Positions 1 through 8,857 of a DNA stretch of 64,000 nucleotides are shown in pieces. The translations under genes were made by a program, and so were the position numbers. Numbering within the stretch: the stretch's first letter is position 1; each line of letters starts with the position of its first letter. Source of the DNA: Arenimonas sp. GTDB lineage: Bacteria; Pseudomonadota; Gammaproteobacteria; Xanthomonadales; Xanthomonadaceae. Under the pieces are notes generated by a model that had not been told where the DNA came from, did not search any database, and saw only the letters and a program-made list of their open reading frames with translations. The DNA lies in the NCBI RefSeq assembly GCF_022842045.1, contig NZ_JALHQI010000003.1, positions 20,141 to 84,140 of the forward strand, written 5' to 3'.

Positions 1-1
1 G

Positions 2-664
2 CTCCAACTGGGCGAAGATGCCGCACGCATCGCGGGTCGTGGCTTCGGGTTCCTTCCCAGCAGCCGGCGGCTGGATCGGTTACGGACCCGGCCCTTGGCG
101 GAAGAGGGGCCGTACCGCCTGCTGTTCCTGGGTCGTTGGCACCCCAACAAGGGCATCGACCTTCTGCTTGACGCGCTGGCGCAGCTGGAGGAGTCGGACT
201 GGGGACGCATCCGCGAGGTCCATGTCGCCGGGGGCGGTCCACTTGAGGCCGAGGTCAGGGCAGGGGTGCGGGCACTGGTTTCGGCCGGTCGGCCAGTGCG
301 ACTGGACGGATTCCTCGACAAGGCCGCGGCGTCGGCGGCGCTGGAAGCCGCGGACTTCCTGCTGCTGCCTTCCCGCATCGAAAGCATCCCCGTGGTCTTT
401 TCCGATGCGCTGGCGATGCGGCTGCCGGTGGTGGCGATGCCAGTGGGCGATCTCCCGGGGCTGTTGCAAGGAGCCGATCTGGGCGAGATCGCCGGCGAGG
501 TGACGGCGACTGCATTCGCCCGCGCGCTGTCCCGGGCGATTTCCAAGGCCCCGGTGCATCGTGCGGGGCACCTGGCCGTCGCGGCTGCGCGCTTCGACGT
601 CGGCGAGGCGGCGCGCGCCTTCCTCGATGCCGCGGGACTCCTGCCCACGGAGCCGGAGCCGTGA
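2..664 (+). CDS. Glycosyltransferase family 1/4, C-terminal part (5' truncated by window edge)
   Basis: Frame open from base 2; RLLFLGRWHPNKGIDLLLDAL and E-x7-E-like region (LLLPSRIESIPVVFSDALAMRLPVVAMPVG) typical of GT-B group 1. Confidence 0.85.
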   Translation, partial: LQLGEDAARIAGRGFGFLPSSRRLDRLRTRPLAEEGPYRLLFLGRWHPNKGIDLLLDALAQLEESDWGRIREVHVAGGGPLEAEVRAGVRALVSAGRPVRLDGFLDKAAASAALEAADFLLLPSRIESIPVVFSDALAMRLPVVAMPVGDLPGLLQGADLGEIAGEVTATAFARALSRAISKAPVHRAGHLAVAAARFDVGEAARAFLDAAGLLPTEPEP

Positions 665-1587
665 GTCATTGGCGCACGGACGATGACGCGGTGCGTCGGG
701 CGCAGGCCTGGGCGGATTCGTCGGGGCGCCTGTTCTCGTCCGTAGCCTGGGGCCATGTGCTGGGCGCGCTCGGGGCGCAGCCGCGATACGCCTGGAACGA
801 GGCGCTCGGCGAGGGAATGATGGTGCCCGTATTCCGGCGAGGGCCACTGAAGGTGGGATTCCTCGGCTTCCCCGTGGTGCCGCGTTGCGTGGGCGACCTG
901 CCGCTTGCGTTCGTCCCGCCGCTCGCCGAAAGACTGGGGCTGCACATCGTGCGGGTGAACCAGCCAATGGCTGGCGAAGCGGTGGCCTCCGGCCTCCCGG
1001 GGCTCGTCCAGCCCGACGCCTGGATCGACGATCTCGGCGCCTGGCGCGAGGATGCCAGCAGGCGTCGCGTACGTGACCTGGCGCATGCGCGTCGGGCGGG
1101 GGGGTCGCTGGCCTTCATCGAGGGACCTTGTGCGCCACGCGATCTGCATGGCCTGTATGCGGCGGTCGTACGTGCGCATCGCGGAACCGCCCGTTACAGC
1201 GCCGCATACTTCGAACGGCTGCTGTCCATGCCCGGGGATCGGGTGCGGGTGGTCCACGCGCTGGATCCGCAGGGCAGCCTGGCCGGTGCCGCCGTGCTGG
1301 CGATGGACGGGGACACTGGCTATTACCTGCATGCCGCGGTTTCGGCGGCGGCCCGACCGCTGGGGGTCAGTGATGAACTGCTGTCGCGACTGATCGCCAT
1401 CGCCCGTCGCCAGGGACTCTCGCGGTTCAACCTGATGGCATCGCCCGCGAACCAACCGGGATTGCTGCGGTTCAAGGCAAAGTGGGCCGATCGCGAAGGC
1501 GTGGTGCTGACCCGCGACTATGGCCAGGGCTGGCTGGGGCGGGTCGCCGTCGGCGTCAATGCCGCGCTTTCCCGGCTCAACCGCTAG
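661..1587 (+). CDS. FemAB/GNAT-type acyltransferase-like protein
   Basis: GTG start overlapping upstream stop (GTGA); FemAB-like layout with C-terminal LIAIARRQGLSRFNLMASPANQPGLLRFKAKWAD. Confidence 0.6.
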   Translation: MSHWRTDDDAVRRAQAWADSSGRLFSSVAWGHVLGALGAQPRYAWNEALGEGMMVPVFRRGPLKVGFLGFPVVPRCVGDLPLAFVPPLAERLGLHIVRVNQPMAGEAVASGLPGLVQPDAWIDDLGAWREDASRRRVRDLAHARRAGGSLAFIEGPCAPRDLHGLYAAVVRAHRGTARYSAAYFERLLSMPGDRVRVVHALDPQGSLAGAAVLAMDGDTGYYLHAAVSAAARPLGVSDELLSRLIAIARRQGLSRFNLMASPANQPGLLRFKAKWADREGVVLTRDYGQGWLGRVAVGVNAALSRLNR

Positions 1588-2684
1588 GCCGGCCGACGCC
1601 GCAGCTGGGCCGCAATGCCGGCGGCGTCGCTACGGATGCCGCGGATGGTGCGGCTTCGATAATTCATGCGGTTGTCGAGGCCGAGGAAATACAGCCCCGG
1701 CACGCCGTCCGCCTGCCATCGGATGCAGGCCGGCAGGTCGTCTTCCAGCCTCCTGATGGGGAGGGACTGCAGCGCGGGCAGCGCCGGACGGTAGCCGGTC
1801 GCCAGCAGGATGACGCCGGGCTCAAGGCTGCTTCCGTCCCGGAAAGTCACCCGTCCCTCGCGAACCGCGGTGATCTCCGGGTGCGCCATGACTTGCCCGC
1901 TCTCGACCATTTGGCGTGACCTGCCGCCGTCCATGACCGGGAACGATGGCGCGCGCAGTTCCGGCTTGAACTTCATCAGCAGCTCCTCGTAGAAGTAGTA
2001 GATGAAGTCCTTGGCGTTCCCGAGCAGGCCGTCCCGCCTGAACTCGACCGGCTGACGCGTCGAGAGCGCGACGGATAGTCCGCTATCCGCGAGTTCGACC
2101 ATGAGCTGTCCGGCGCTGATGCGTCGGCCGACGATCAGCGCAGGCTTTCCGGCGCACAGTCGCGCGATCGCCTCTGTCCCGGGGTAGCTGGCGGCGTGTA
2201 CTACCGGGATCGACCCATCATGCTGCGGCGCAGGCACCGGCCCGACGGGGTTGGAGAAGTACCCGGTCGCGATTATCACGGCCCGGCAGTGCAGCTGACC
2301 CTTGCTGGTCGCGAGTACGAACGGAGCCCCGTCACCCCCGGGGCGGTCTATGGCGTCTACCCGGCAGCCGCCGAGCACCTCGATGCCGTGGCGCCTGGCG
2401 AACGCCGCCAGGTAGGTGGCGTAGTCCGCCGCCGAGACCATGGAAAACGGCCAGTGGCGAAGGACGTCACGAAAGGAAAGTACGTTGGTCCACCAAGGGC
2501 TCACGAGATGCAAGGTCGCCGGCATGTTCCGCCACGATTCCCCCAGGTCGCCTTGGTCCAGCACGAGGTGTTCGATGCCGTGGTGGCGCAGCTGGCGCGA
2601 AGCCGCCAGGCCACCCGGCCCCGCACCCACCACGATCACCGGGAACACGTGTTCCCGCGTCGCATTACCCGCGCCGGCCGTCAT
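1584..2684 (-). CDS. FAD-dependent monooxygenase / flavoprotein oxidoreductase (class B FMO-like)
   Basis: VVGAGPGGLAASRQL dinucleotide fold, two ATGY motifs; start chosen at ATGA overlap with upstream methyltransferase. Confidence 0.8.
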   Translation of the reverse strand: MTAGAGNATREHVFPVIVVGAGPGGLAASRQLRHHGIEHLVLDQGDLGESWRNMPATLHLVSPWWTNVLSFRDVLRHWPFSMVSAADYATYLAAFARRHGIEVLGGCRVDAIDRPGGDGAPFVLATSKGQLHCRAVIIATGYFSNPVGPVPAPQHDGSIPVVHAASYPGTEAIARLCAGKPALIVGRRISAGQLMVELADSGLSVALSTRQPVEFRRDGLLGNAKDFIYYFYEELLMKFKPELRAPSFPVMDGGRSRQMVESGQVMAHPEITAVREGRVTFRDGSSLEPGVILLATGYRPALPALQSLPIRRLEDDLPACIRWQADGVPGLYFLGLDNRMNYRSRTIRGIRSDAAGIAAQLRRRPA

Positions 2685-3493
2685 GGCGGAGCCGGGGAAT
2701 CGACCGACAACACGAATCGCACGTCGCAGTAGTCCCAGGGAAGCACGCCCAGCCATCGGCCGATGCGTCGCTCCCACCGTGCGACGGACTCGTGGTGCCG
2801 CTCGCTCAGCCAACCGTAGCGGATCGCGTAGGTCATCGGCAGGCGTCCGTATCGAACGATGGCCGTCTCCTCCACGCGGAAACCCGCGGCATTGAAGAGA
2901 GCGATGAAGCCCTCGATGGTTCGCCGGTGTTGCCAGGCCGTCCTGTCCACGGTGGGTCGACGACGGACCTGTTCGATGGCAACGAACCTGCCGCCCGGCA
3001 CCAGGGAGGCCCTGATCTGCACCAGCAGATGGTGCAGTTCGGCATCGTCGAGGATGTGGTTGAGCACCACCCAGGTCACGGCCGCCTTGAAGGAAGCTGC
3101 CCGGACGGGCAGGTGCCGGCCGTCATAACGAACGAAGGCGGACTTCCGGCCCAAGTTCCTTTCACCCGTCCGCTTCAGCAGCCCCATCGAGATGTCCACG
3201 CCCAGCGTCCAGCAGCCGGTGACGGACAACTGGGAGGAGATGCCGCCATTGCCGCAGCCGAAGTCCAGCACCACGTCGTCCTGGCTGAGCAGGGGCCGGA
3301 CCGCTTCGAGGATGGCGGCATTCCGCAGTCTGGCGATGTAGCGGTTCTTCCTGCCCGGCAAGTCGTTGGGGTCGATGACCGCTGCATCGAGCTCGGCTGC
3401 GGCAAGCTGGTCCCATCTTTCAACCTGGCCGTGCATCGTCACTCCTGGGTGTCGCCGGTATTTCGCCACAACCCGCCCACGCATGGCCAGCAA
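2681..3493 (-). CDS. Class I SAM-dependent methyltransferase
   Basis: VVLDFGCGNGGISSQLSVTGCWTLGVDIS motif I/II. Confidence 0.85.
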   Translation of the reverse strand: MLAMRGRVVAKYRRHPGVTMHGQVERWDQLAAAELDAAVIDPNDLPGRKNRYIARLRNAAILEAVRPLLSQDDVVLDFGCGNGGISSQLSVTGCWTLGVDISMGLLKRTGERNLGRKSAFVRYDGRHLPVRAASFKAAVTWVVLNHILDDAELHHLLVQIRASLVPGGRFVAIEQVRRRPTVDRTAWQHRRTIEGFIALFNAAGFRVEETAIVRYGRLPMTYAIRYGWLSERHHESVARWERRIGRWLGVLPWDYCDVRFVLSVDSPAPP

Positions 3494-3503
3494 ACGGGCG
3501 CAT

Positions 3504-4469
3504 TCACCCGTGCCTCGCGCCGGGCTTCCCGCCGAGCCGCGACACCAGCAGGGCGATTGGAATCAGCGCCAGTTCGCCCAAGGTCATCACGATCCGCAGT
3601 GCGGCCGCCAGCACCAGCAGCAATCCCTCCGGGTAAGCACTCAAGCCGCCCAGCGAGACGAACAACGCTTCCCGCACGATCATGCCGGCGGGAACGGCGA
3701 TGGCCACGATGCCGAGCAGCGATGCCGCGGCGTACCAGGTTCCCAACAGCAGCAGGTCCGGCATTGCCAGCCATCCGTCGGCCGCCACGAGCCACATCGC
3801 GTAGAACGCAATCCACTCCAGGCAGAGCAGGGCGGTGCCACGCCAGGGAATCGGCGCGATCGGCGTGCGCGCCAGGTCCTGGGTGCCGAACCGGCCGCGG
3901 CTGGCCTTCATGGCCAGGGTCACGATCGATTGTTCCAGCACCGGGCGCCGGTGCAGCGCTTCCACGACCAGAAGCGTCAGCGGCAGGCCCAGCAGCAGCC
4001 AGGCCTGCCCTGTCAGGTGTGCCGCGAGGATCGAGCCGATGATCCCCACCGCCATCAGGTTGGTGACCAGCATCTGGAGGAGGTTGGCCAGCATCACCTG
4101 CTGCGGCGTGAACAGGCTGGAGAGCTTGTTGGCCTGGTGCACGAGGCCCCACACCTTGCCCGGCAGGTAGCGCACGACCTGTGCCTGGGCATAGGCCGGA
4201 ACCACGGCCTCCAGGTGTTCGTGCCGGCCAGAGATGCGACTGAGCAGCGTCCGGTGGTAGATCGCCTTGAGATAGCACATCACCAGGGCCAGTGCCGTCG
4301 CCGCGAGGAAGCCAGCGACGGAGATGCGGGCCAGCGCGGCCTGCATCTCGTCGACTTCGTCGCGAAGGGTGTAGGCGAGGTAGCCCAGGGCGATCACCAA
4401 CAGGATCGTCCCCACCCATCGACGCCAGGCCGGCCTTGCGGTGTCCCGCGATATCCCGGGTTGGGTCAT
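3504..4469 (-). CDS. Flippase-like / lysylphosphatidylglycerol synthase TM-domain family membrane protein
   Basis: Multi-TM protein with LPG_synthase_TM-like segments (YLPGKVWGLVHQANKL, VPAGMIVREALFVSLGG). Confidence 0.7.
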   Translation of the reverse strand: MTQPGISRDTARPAWRRWVGTILLVIALGYLAYTLRDEVDEMQAALARISVAGFLAATALALVMCYLKAIYHRTLLSRISGRHEHLEAVVPAYAQAQVVRYLPGKVWGLVHQANKLSSLFTPQQVMLANLLQMLVTNLMAVGIIGSILAAHLTGQAWLLLGLPLTLLVVEALHRRPVLEQSIVTLAMKASRGRFGTQDLARTPIAPIPWRGTALLCLEWIAFYAMWLVAADGWLAMPDLLLLGTWYAAASLLGIVAIAVPAGMIVREALFVSLGGLSAYPEGLLLVLAAALRIVMTLGELALIPIALLVSRLGGKPGARHG

Positions 4470-4481
4470 GGCAGCGCCGCG

Positions 4482-5645
4482 TCAGTCCCGGCGCTTGACC
4501 AGGGACTGCACGCCACGAACGACGCGGTCCAGGTCGGACTCGGAGAGCTTCGGCGAAAGCGGAAGGCTGACGGTGCTGCGGCCGATGGCCATCGCGCGTG
4601 GCCACTGCTCAGGACGCCAGCCGAACCGTTCCTGGTAATACCTGTGCTCGGGAATGGATTGGTAGTGAACTCCCGTGCCGATTCCCAAGGAGTTCATGCC
4701 GTCCAGGAAGCCGTCGCGTGACAGCCCGGCTTCGCGTGGATCGACGAGGATGGTGAACAGGTGCAGGGCGTGGCGCGTATCCGGCTCGAAAGCCGCGGGC
4801 AGCCCGACCGCGAGGCCACCGAGGCGGTCCATGTAGCAGGCCCACGCGGCCTCGCGCTTCTTCCACGCCGCCTCCACGCGCGCCAGTTGGTGGATGCCGA
4901 TCGCCGCCTGCATGTCCATCATGTTGTACTTGAAGCCGCACTCCACCACCTGGTAGTGCTTGTAGCCTTCGTCGCTGAAGCGGTGCCAGGCGTCCTGGCT
5001 CATGCCGTGCAGCGCGAGCATGCGCGCGCGGGCCGACTTCGCGGGGTCGCGCGACAGCACCATGCCGCCTTCGCCCGTCACCACGTTCTTGGTGACATAG
5101 AAGCTGAAGCAGCCGAAGTCGCCGAAAGTGCCTGCCTTCCGGCCGCGGTACTCGGTTTCGATGGCATGCGCGCAGTCCTCGATGACCATGAGGTCGTGCT
5201 TGCGCGCGATCGCCATGATCCGATCCATGTTGCAGGGACGGCCGGCGAAGTGGACGGGTAGGATGGCCCGGGTTCGCGGGGTGATGGCGGCCTCGATGGC
5301 GTCCGGGTCGATGTTCTGGGTGTCGGCCTCCACGTCGGCCAGCACCGGCGTCAGGCCGGCATGCAGGATGGCGTTGACCGTGGCGCAGAAGGTCAGCGGC
5401 GTGGTGATGACTTCCGAGCCGGGCTCGAGTCCGGCGGCCACCATGCTCACGTGCATCGCGGCGGTGCAGGAGTTCACGCCGGCCACCTGGTTCGGCGCGA
5501 CGCCCTTGTAGGCGGCGAAATCGGCCTCGAAGCGCTTCACGCGCGGGCCCGTGCCCAGCCAGCCCGAACGGAGGCAGGCCTCCACCTCCGCAATCTCTTC
5601 CTCTTGGATGTCGGGTGCCGCGAACACCAGGAAATTCGGATTCAT
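4482..5645 (-). CDS. DegT/DnrJ/EryC1/StrS sugar aminotransferase
   Basis: SGWLGTGPRVKRFEADFAAYKGV, ViEDCAHAI, GDFGCFSFYVTKNVVTGEGG PLP-lysine motif. Confidence 0.93.
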   Translation of the reverse strand: MNPNFLVFAAPDIQEEEIAEVEACLRSGWLGTGPRVKRFEADFAAYKGVAPNQVAGVNSCTAAMHVSMVAAGLEPGSEVITTPLTFCATVNAILHAGLTPVLADVEADTQNIDPDAIEAAITPRTRAILPVHFAGRPCNMDRIMAIARKHDLMVIEDCAHAIETEYRGRKAGTFGDFGCFSFYVTKNVVTGEGGMVLSRDPAKSARARMLALHGMSQDAWHRFSDEGYKHYQVVECGFKYNMMDMQAAIGIHQLARVEAAWKKREAAWACYMDRLGGLAVGLPAAFEPDTRHALHLFTILVDPREAGLSRDGFLDGMNSLGIGTGVHYQSIPEHRYYQERFGWRPEQWPRAMAIGRSTVSLPLSPKLSESDLDRVVRGVQSLVKRRD

Positions 5646-7522
5646 TCGGTCGTCTCGTTCTCGGGCGCGGTGTCGGCCAGGCCCAGCAGTTGGTTGTGGC
5701 GCGCACGCGCCTCCACGGCGCCGGCGATCGTCGTGCGGCCGTCCATCACCAGTCCGCCGAGTATGCGGGCGGCGTAGTCCGTAGTCATGGCCGGGTGGTC
5801 CAGGGCGCCCTCGAACAGCCGGACGGCCAGGGCCTCGTCACCCAGATAGGTCATGGCATGGTTGGCGAACAGGACATGCGCGCCCGGGCTGAGCGGGTTT
5901 CTGTCGATCAGGGCCAGGTAGGCTTCGGCGAGGCGCCGGTCGTCGAGCTCGATGCCCTCGAAGCGCTGCTGGACCAGCCCGGTCACGGCCATGATTTCCT
6001 GCGGGCTGATCGGCCGGGTGCGGATCTTCTCCACCAGGCTGTCCCACCAGGCCTCGTCCAAGGCGATGCCGGTGGTGGCGGCCATGAGGATCAGGCCCTG
6101 CTCGGGCAGGGGCGAGGAGTGGGGCAAGGCGGCTCCGCGCTCGAATTCCATCATGCCGAAGGAGAAGAAGGGGGAGCCCGGATTGCTGTCCGACATCGCG
6201 ACATAAAGGGTGGCCAGGTCGCTGCTGGCCCGCGGCGACTCCGGGTTGCGCGCCACCATGTCCGTGGCCAGCAGCAGGGGATTGCCCCAGGTGGCCGCCC
6301 GCAGGACGCAAAGAATGCCGAAGCCCAGCACCAGCGCGCCCGTGGCGAGACGCGCCAGCTTTTCGTCCGCGGCCTTGGGCAGCAGGGTCGTCAGCCCCAG
6401 CAGGGCCAGCAGCACGCCCAGCAGCGCGAAGTAGTTTCGGTGCTCGAACACCAGCTCAAGGTTGATGACATTGCTGGTCAGCAGGTGGCTGGCGAAGAAC
6501 CAGAGGATGCCGAGGCTGGCCAGCGGTGCGCGCCGACGCAGGCCGAAGGCGGCGCCGAGCAATCCCAGCAGCAGGATCCCGCCGGCCAACGTGGTGGCCG
6601 GGTCCAGCAGGCCCCGCGAGACCGGGTAGTTGTCGTAGTAGAAAAGCAGGCTGTCCGGCAGCGGCAGCAGCATCTGGCCCAGGTACAGGGGCAGCACGCG
6701 CAGCTGGGTAAGCAGTCGCTCGGCCAGCGTGAAGTCGCGGAGCGCGTAGGCTTCGGGCGCCAGCTGGGCGGGCAGCACGACCGCGAGGAAGACCACGAGG
6801 CCGGCCAGCGTCGCGGCGACGTAGGCGCCGATCAGAAGGCGGCGGCTGCCGGCAGATTGCGCACGGAACCCGAGCAACGTGAGTTCGAGCACCAGTGCGA
6901 AGGCGGGAAACAGCACGGCCGTTTCCTTGCCCAGCAGTCCGATGGCCGCCAGCACGCCGGAACCGACCAGCCAAGCCCAACCCTGGCTGCCCTGCTGCTG
7001 CAGCTGGCGACCCCGCAGGTAGGCCAGCAGGGCCAGCAGCACGAACAGGGTGGCCAGCATTTCCATGCGCTGCACCACGTAAAGCACGGTGGACACCTGC
7101 AGCGGATGAATGGCCCAGAGCGTGGCGATGGCCGGGGCGACCCAGGTCGGCCAGGGGCTGCCCGCGCCCGGCAGCGCCAGCAGGCGTCGCACCAGCGCCA
7201 GGACCAGCAGGCTGTTGATGCAGTGAATGGTCAGGCTGTGGACCTTGAACACCCAGGCATCTTTTCCGCCGATGGCGAAGTCCAGGGCGAAGCCGAGCGT
7301 GGCCAGCGGTCGGCCGTACATCCCGGGGGCATAGGCCTGTGCAGCGCGCTTGAAGGACTCGAAGTCCCAGCTCTCCAGCTGCAGTCGGGTATTGGTGACG
7401 ATGTTGGGGAAGTCGTCGAACAGGAAGCCGCCCTGGAGGCCCGGGAAGTAGGCCAGTACGCAGGCGAACAGAACGAGCAGCGCAGGGACGATGCCGCTGC
7501 GGGGGATTTCGGGGGAGGTCAC
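5642..7522 (-). CDS. Large integral membrane protein, GT-C-like glycosyltransferase with TPR-like C-terminus (candidate pilin/surface glycosylation)
   Basis: FLFDDFPNIVTNTRL acidic motif after TM1, HPLQVSTVLYVVQRMEML, roughly 10 TM segments then soluble helical tail; ATGA overlap with DegT gene. Confidence 0.6.
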   Translation of the reverse strand: MTSPEIPRSGIVPALLVLFACVLAYFPGLQGGFLFDDFPNIVTNTRLQLESWDFESFKRAAQAYAPGMYGRPLATLGFALDFAIGGKDAWVFKVHSLTIHCINSLLVLALVRRLLALPGAGSPWPTWVAPAIATLWAIHPLQVSTVLYVVQRMEMLATLFVLLALLAYLRGRQLQQQGSQGWAWLVGSGVLAAIGLLGKETAVLFPAFALVLELTLLGFRAQSAGSRRLLIGAYVAATLAGLVVFLAVVLPAQLAPEAYALRDFTLAERLLTQLRVLPLYLGQMLLPLPDSLLFYYDNYPVSRGLLDPATTLAGGILLLGLLGAAFGLRRRAPLASLGILWFFASHLLTSNVINLELVFEHRNYFALLGVLLALLGLTTLLPKAADEKLARLATGALVLGFGILCVLRAATWGNPLLLATDMVARNPESPRASSDLATLYVAMSDSNPGSPFFSFGMMEFERGAALPHSSPLPEQGLILMAATTGIALDEAWWDSLVEKIRTRPISPQEIMAVTGLVQQRFEGIELDDRRLAEAYLALIDRNPLSPGAHVLFANHAMTYLGDEALAVRLFEGALDHPAMTTDYAARILGGLVMDGRTTIAGAVEARARHNQLLGLADTAPENETTE

Positions 7523-7606
7523 GGGGTCAGCTTCCGGTTCGCACCAGGCGGATGTCCGCCATCGTCGTGCATAACGGCTGGCGGCGCCAGCCCGGGGAAG
7601 CCGGGA

Positions 7607-8014
7607 TCAGCTGCAGCCTTCGGGCTTGTGCCTGTCGGCGGCGACGTTGGTCACGCAGCTCCACTCGCCGCTGCTGTTGCGCTCGATGCGCACTACCTTG
7701 CCACTTACATTCGGGTTGCCCACCAACACGCACTGGATGAACCCAAGCGCTGGCGTAAAGTTCATGCTGATGTCGCTGCAGCGCGGCGTCTGCCGTCGAA
7801 GACCGATGTCATTCAACGTGAATGTGGTTGCCCCGCGCGCAACGACCTCGGTCTCGAAGGCCGCTTTGGCGCCGGTGATATCCGTCAGCCCGGTGGTGAC
7901 TTGGGTACGCGTCACGTAGTCCTGGTAGGCCGGGATCGCGATGGCCGCCAGGATGGCGATGATCGCCACGACGATCATCAACTCGATCAGGGTGAACCCA
8001 CGTTCGTGCTTCAT
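7607..8014 (-). CDS. pilA: Type IV pilin (second copy, C-terminal Ser)
   Basis: [33 protein letters not shown] class III signal/N-terminal helix; ends EGCS. Confidence 0.95.
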   Translation of the reverse strand: MKHERGFTLIELMIVVAIIAILAAIAIPAYQDYVTRTQVTTGLTDITGAKAAFETEVVARGATTFTLNDIGLRRQTPRCSDISMNFTPALGFIQCVLVGNPNVSGKVVRIERNSSGEWSCVTNVAADRHKPEGCS

Positions 8015-8080
8015 GTTGCACCTGTCCGGCTGGGGCCGTTAGAGGGTTGCAGCGGGCGGAGCTGAATCGGTAGGTCAGTT

Positions 8081-8107
8081 GGAAGGGGCGGCGATGCCGC
8101 CCCTTCC
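8081..8107 (-). terminator. Perfect 12-bp stem / 3-nt loop hairpin between the tandem pilin genes
   Basis: ggaaggggcggc-gat-gccgccccttcc; no clear U-tract on the minus strand. Confidence 0.6.
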
Positions 8108-8125
8108 GGTTCCGCGGTGTAACAG

Positions 8126-8551
8126 TTAGATGCAGCCGGTCGGCAGGTACTTGGCGTCCAGACCACCGGTGATGGTGCAGTCCCAGGCGCCCGACTGGGT
8201 GCGGGTCAGCTTGACGAACTTGCCGGCGACCTTCGGGTTGCCCGCCAGCTCGCACTGGATCTGCTGGCCGCTGGTGGCCGCCACGGTGCCGTTGGTGATG
8301 GTGGTGGTGCAGCGGGCGGTCTTGCCCTGCAGGCCGATGTCGGCCAGCACGACCGCCGCGGTCGGGGTGCCGCGCTGGATGCGCTCTTCGAACGCCGTCA
8401 CGCCGCCACGGATGTCGGCCAGGCCGGTGGTGACCTGCGAGCGGGCGATGTAGTCCTGGTAAGCCGGCAGAGCAATGGCGGCCAGGATGGCGATGATCGC
8501 GACCACGATCATCAGTTCGATCAGGGTGAAGCCTTTCTGGATGTTCTTCAT
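8126..8551 (-). CDS. pilA: Type IV pilin (first copy)
   Basis: [35 protein letters not shown]-terminal cysteines. Confidence 0.96.
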   Translation of the reverse strand: MKNIQKGFTLIELMIVVAIIAILAAIALPAYQDYIARSQVTTGLADIRGGVTAFEERIQRGTPTAAVVLADIGLQGKTARCTTTITNGTVAATSGQQIQCELAGNPKVAGKFVKLTRTQSGAWDCTITGGLDAKYLPTGCI

Positions 8552-8857
8552 TTGTGTAACCCCTAGGGTAGATTGTGATTGTCACGTGCCAAAGCCGGTA
8601 TTGCCGTCCTTGGGTAGCCGTGCGGTTGCACGTGCCATGACACTGATGCATCAACTGTGCCAGCCTCTAGAAGGCCGACACAGGCCGGAGTATAGGCTTG
8701 TAGTCGAACGTGAACGCAAGCTTTCCGAGGACAGGTCAATAGCTGACGCAATGGGTCAGTTTGTGACGCCAACCGTGTTTCATCGGCGGCTGGACGGCCC
8801 CGCCCCGGGCTGGGCTATCCTCCCGACCTTGCAGGCCGTTTCAGACGGGGAGAGTCG

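Noticed and set aside
5615-8065. 816-aa plus-strand ORF antisense to the GT-C-like gene and pilin
   Set aside because: Antisense GC-frame artefact with Gln/Gly/Arg-rich composition.
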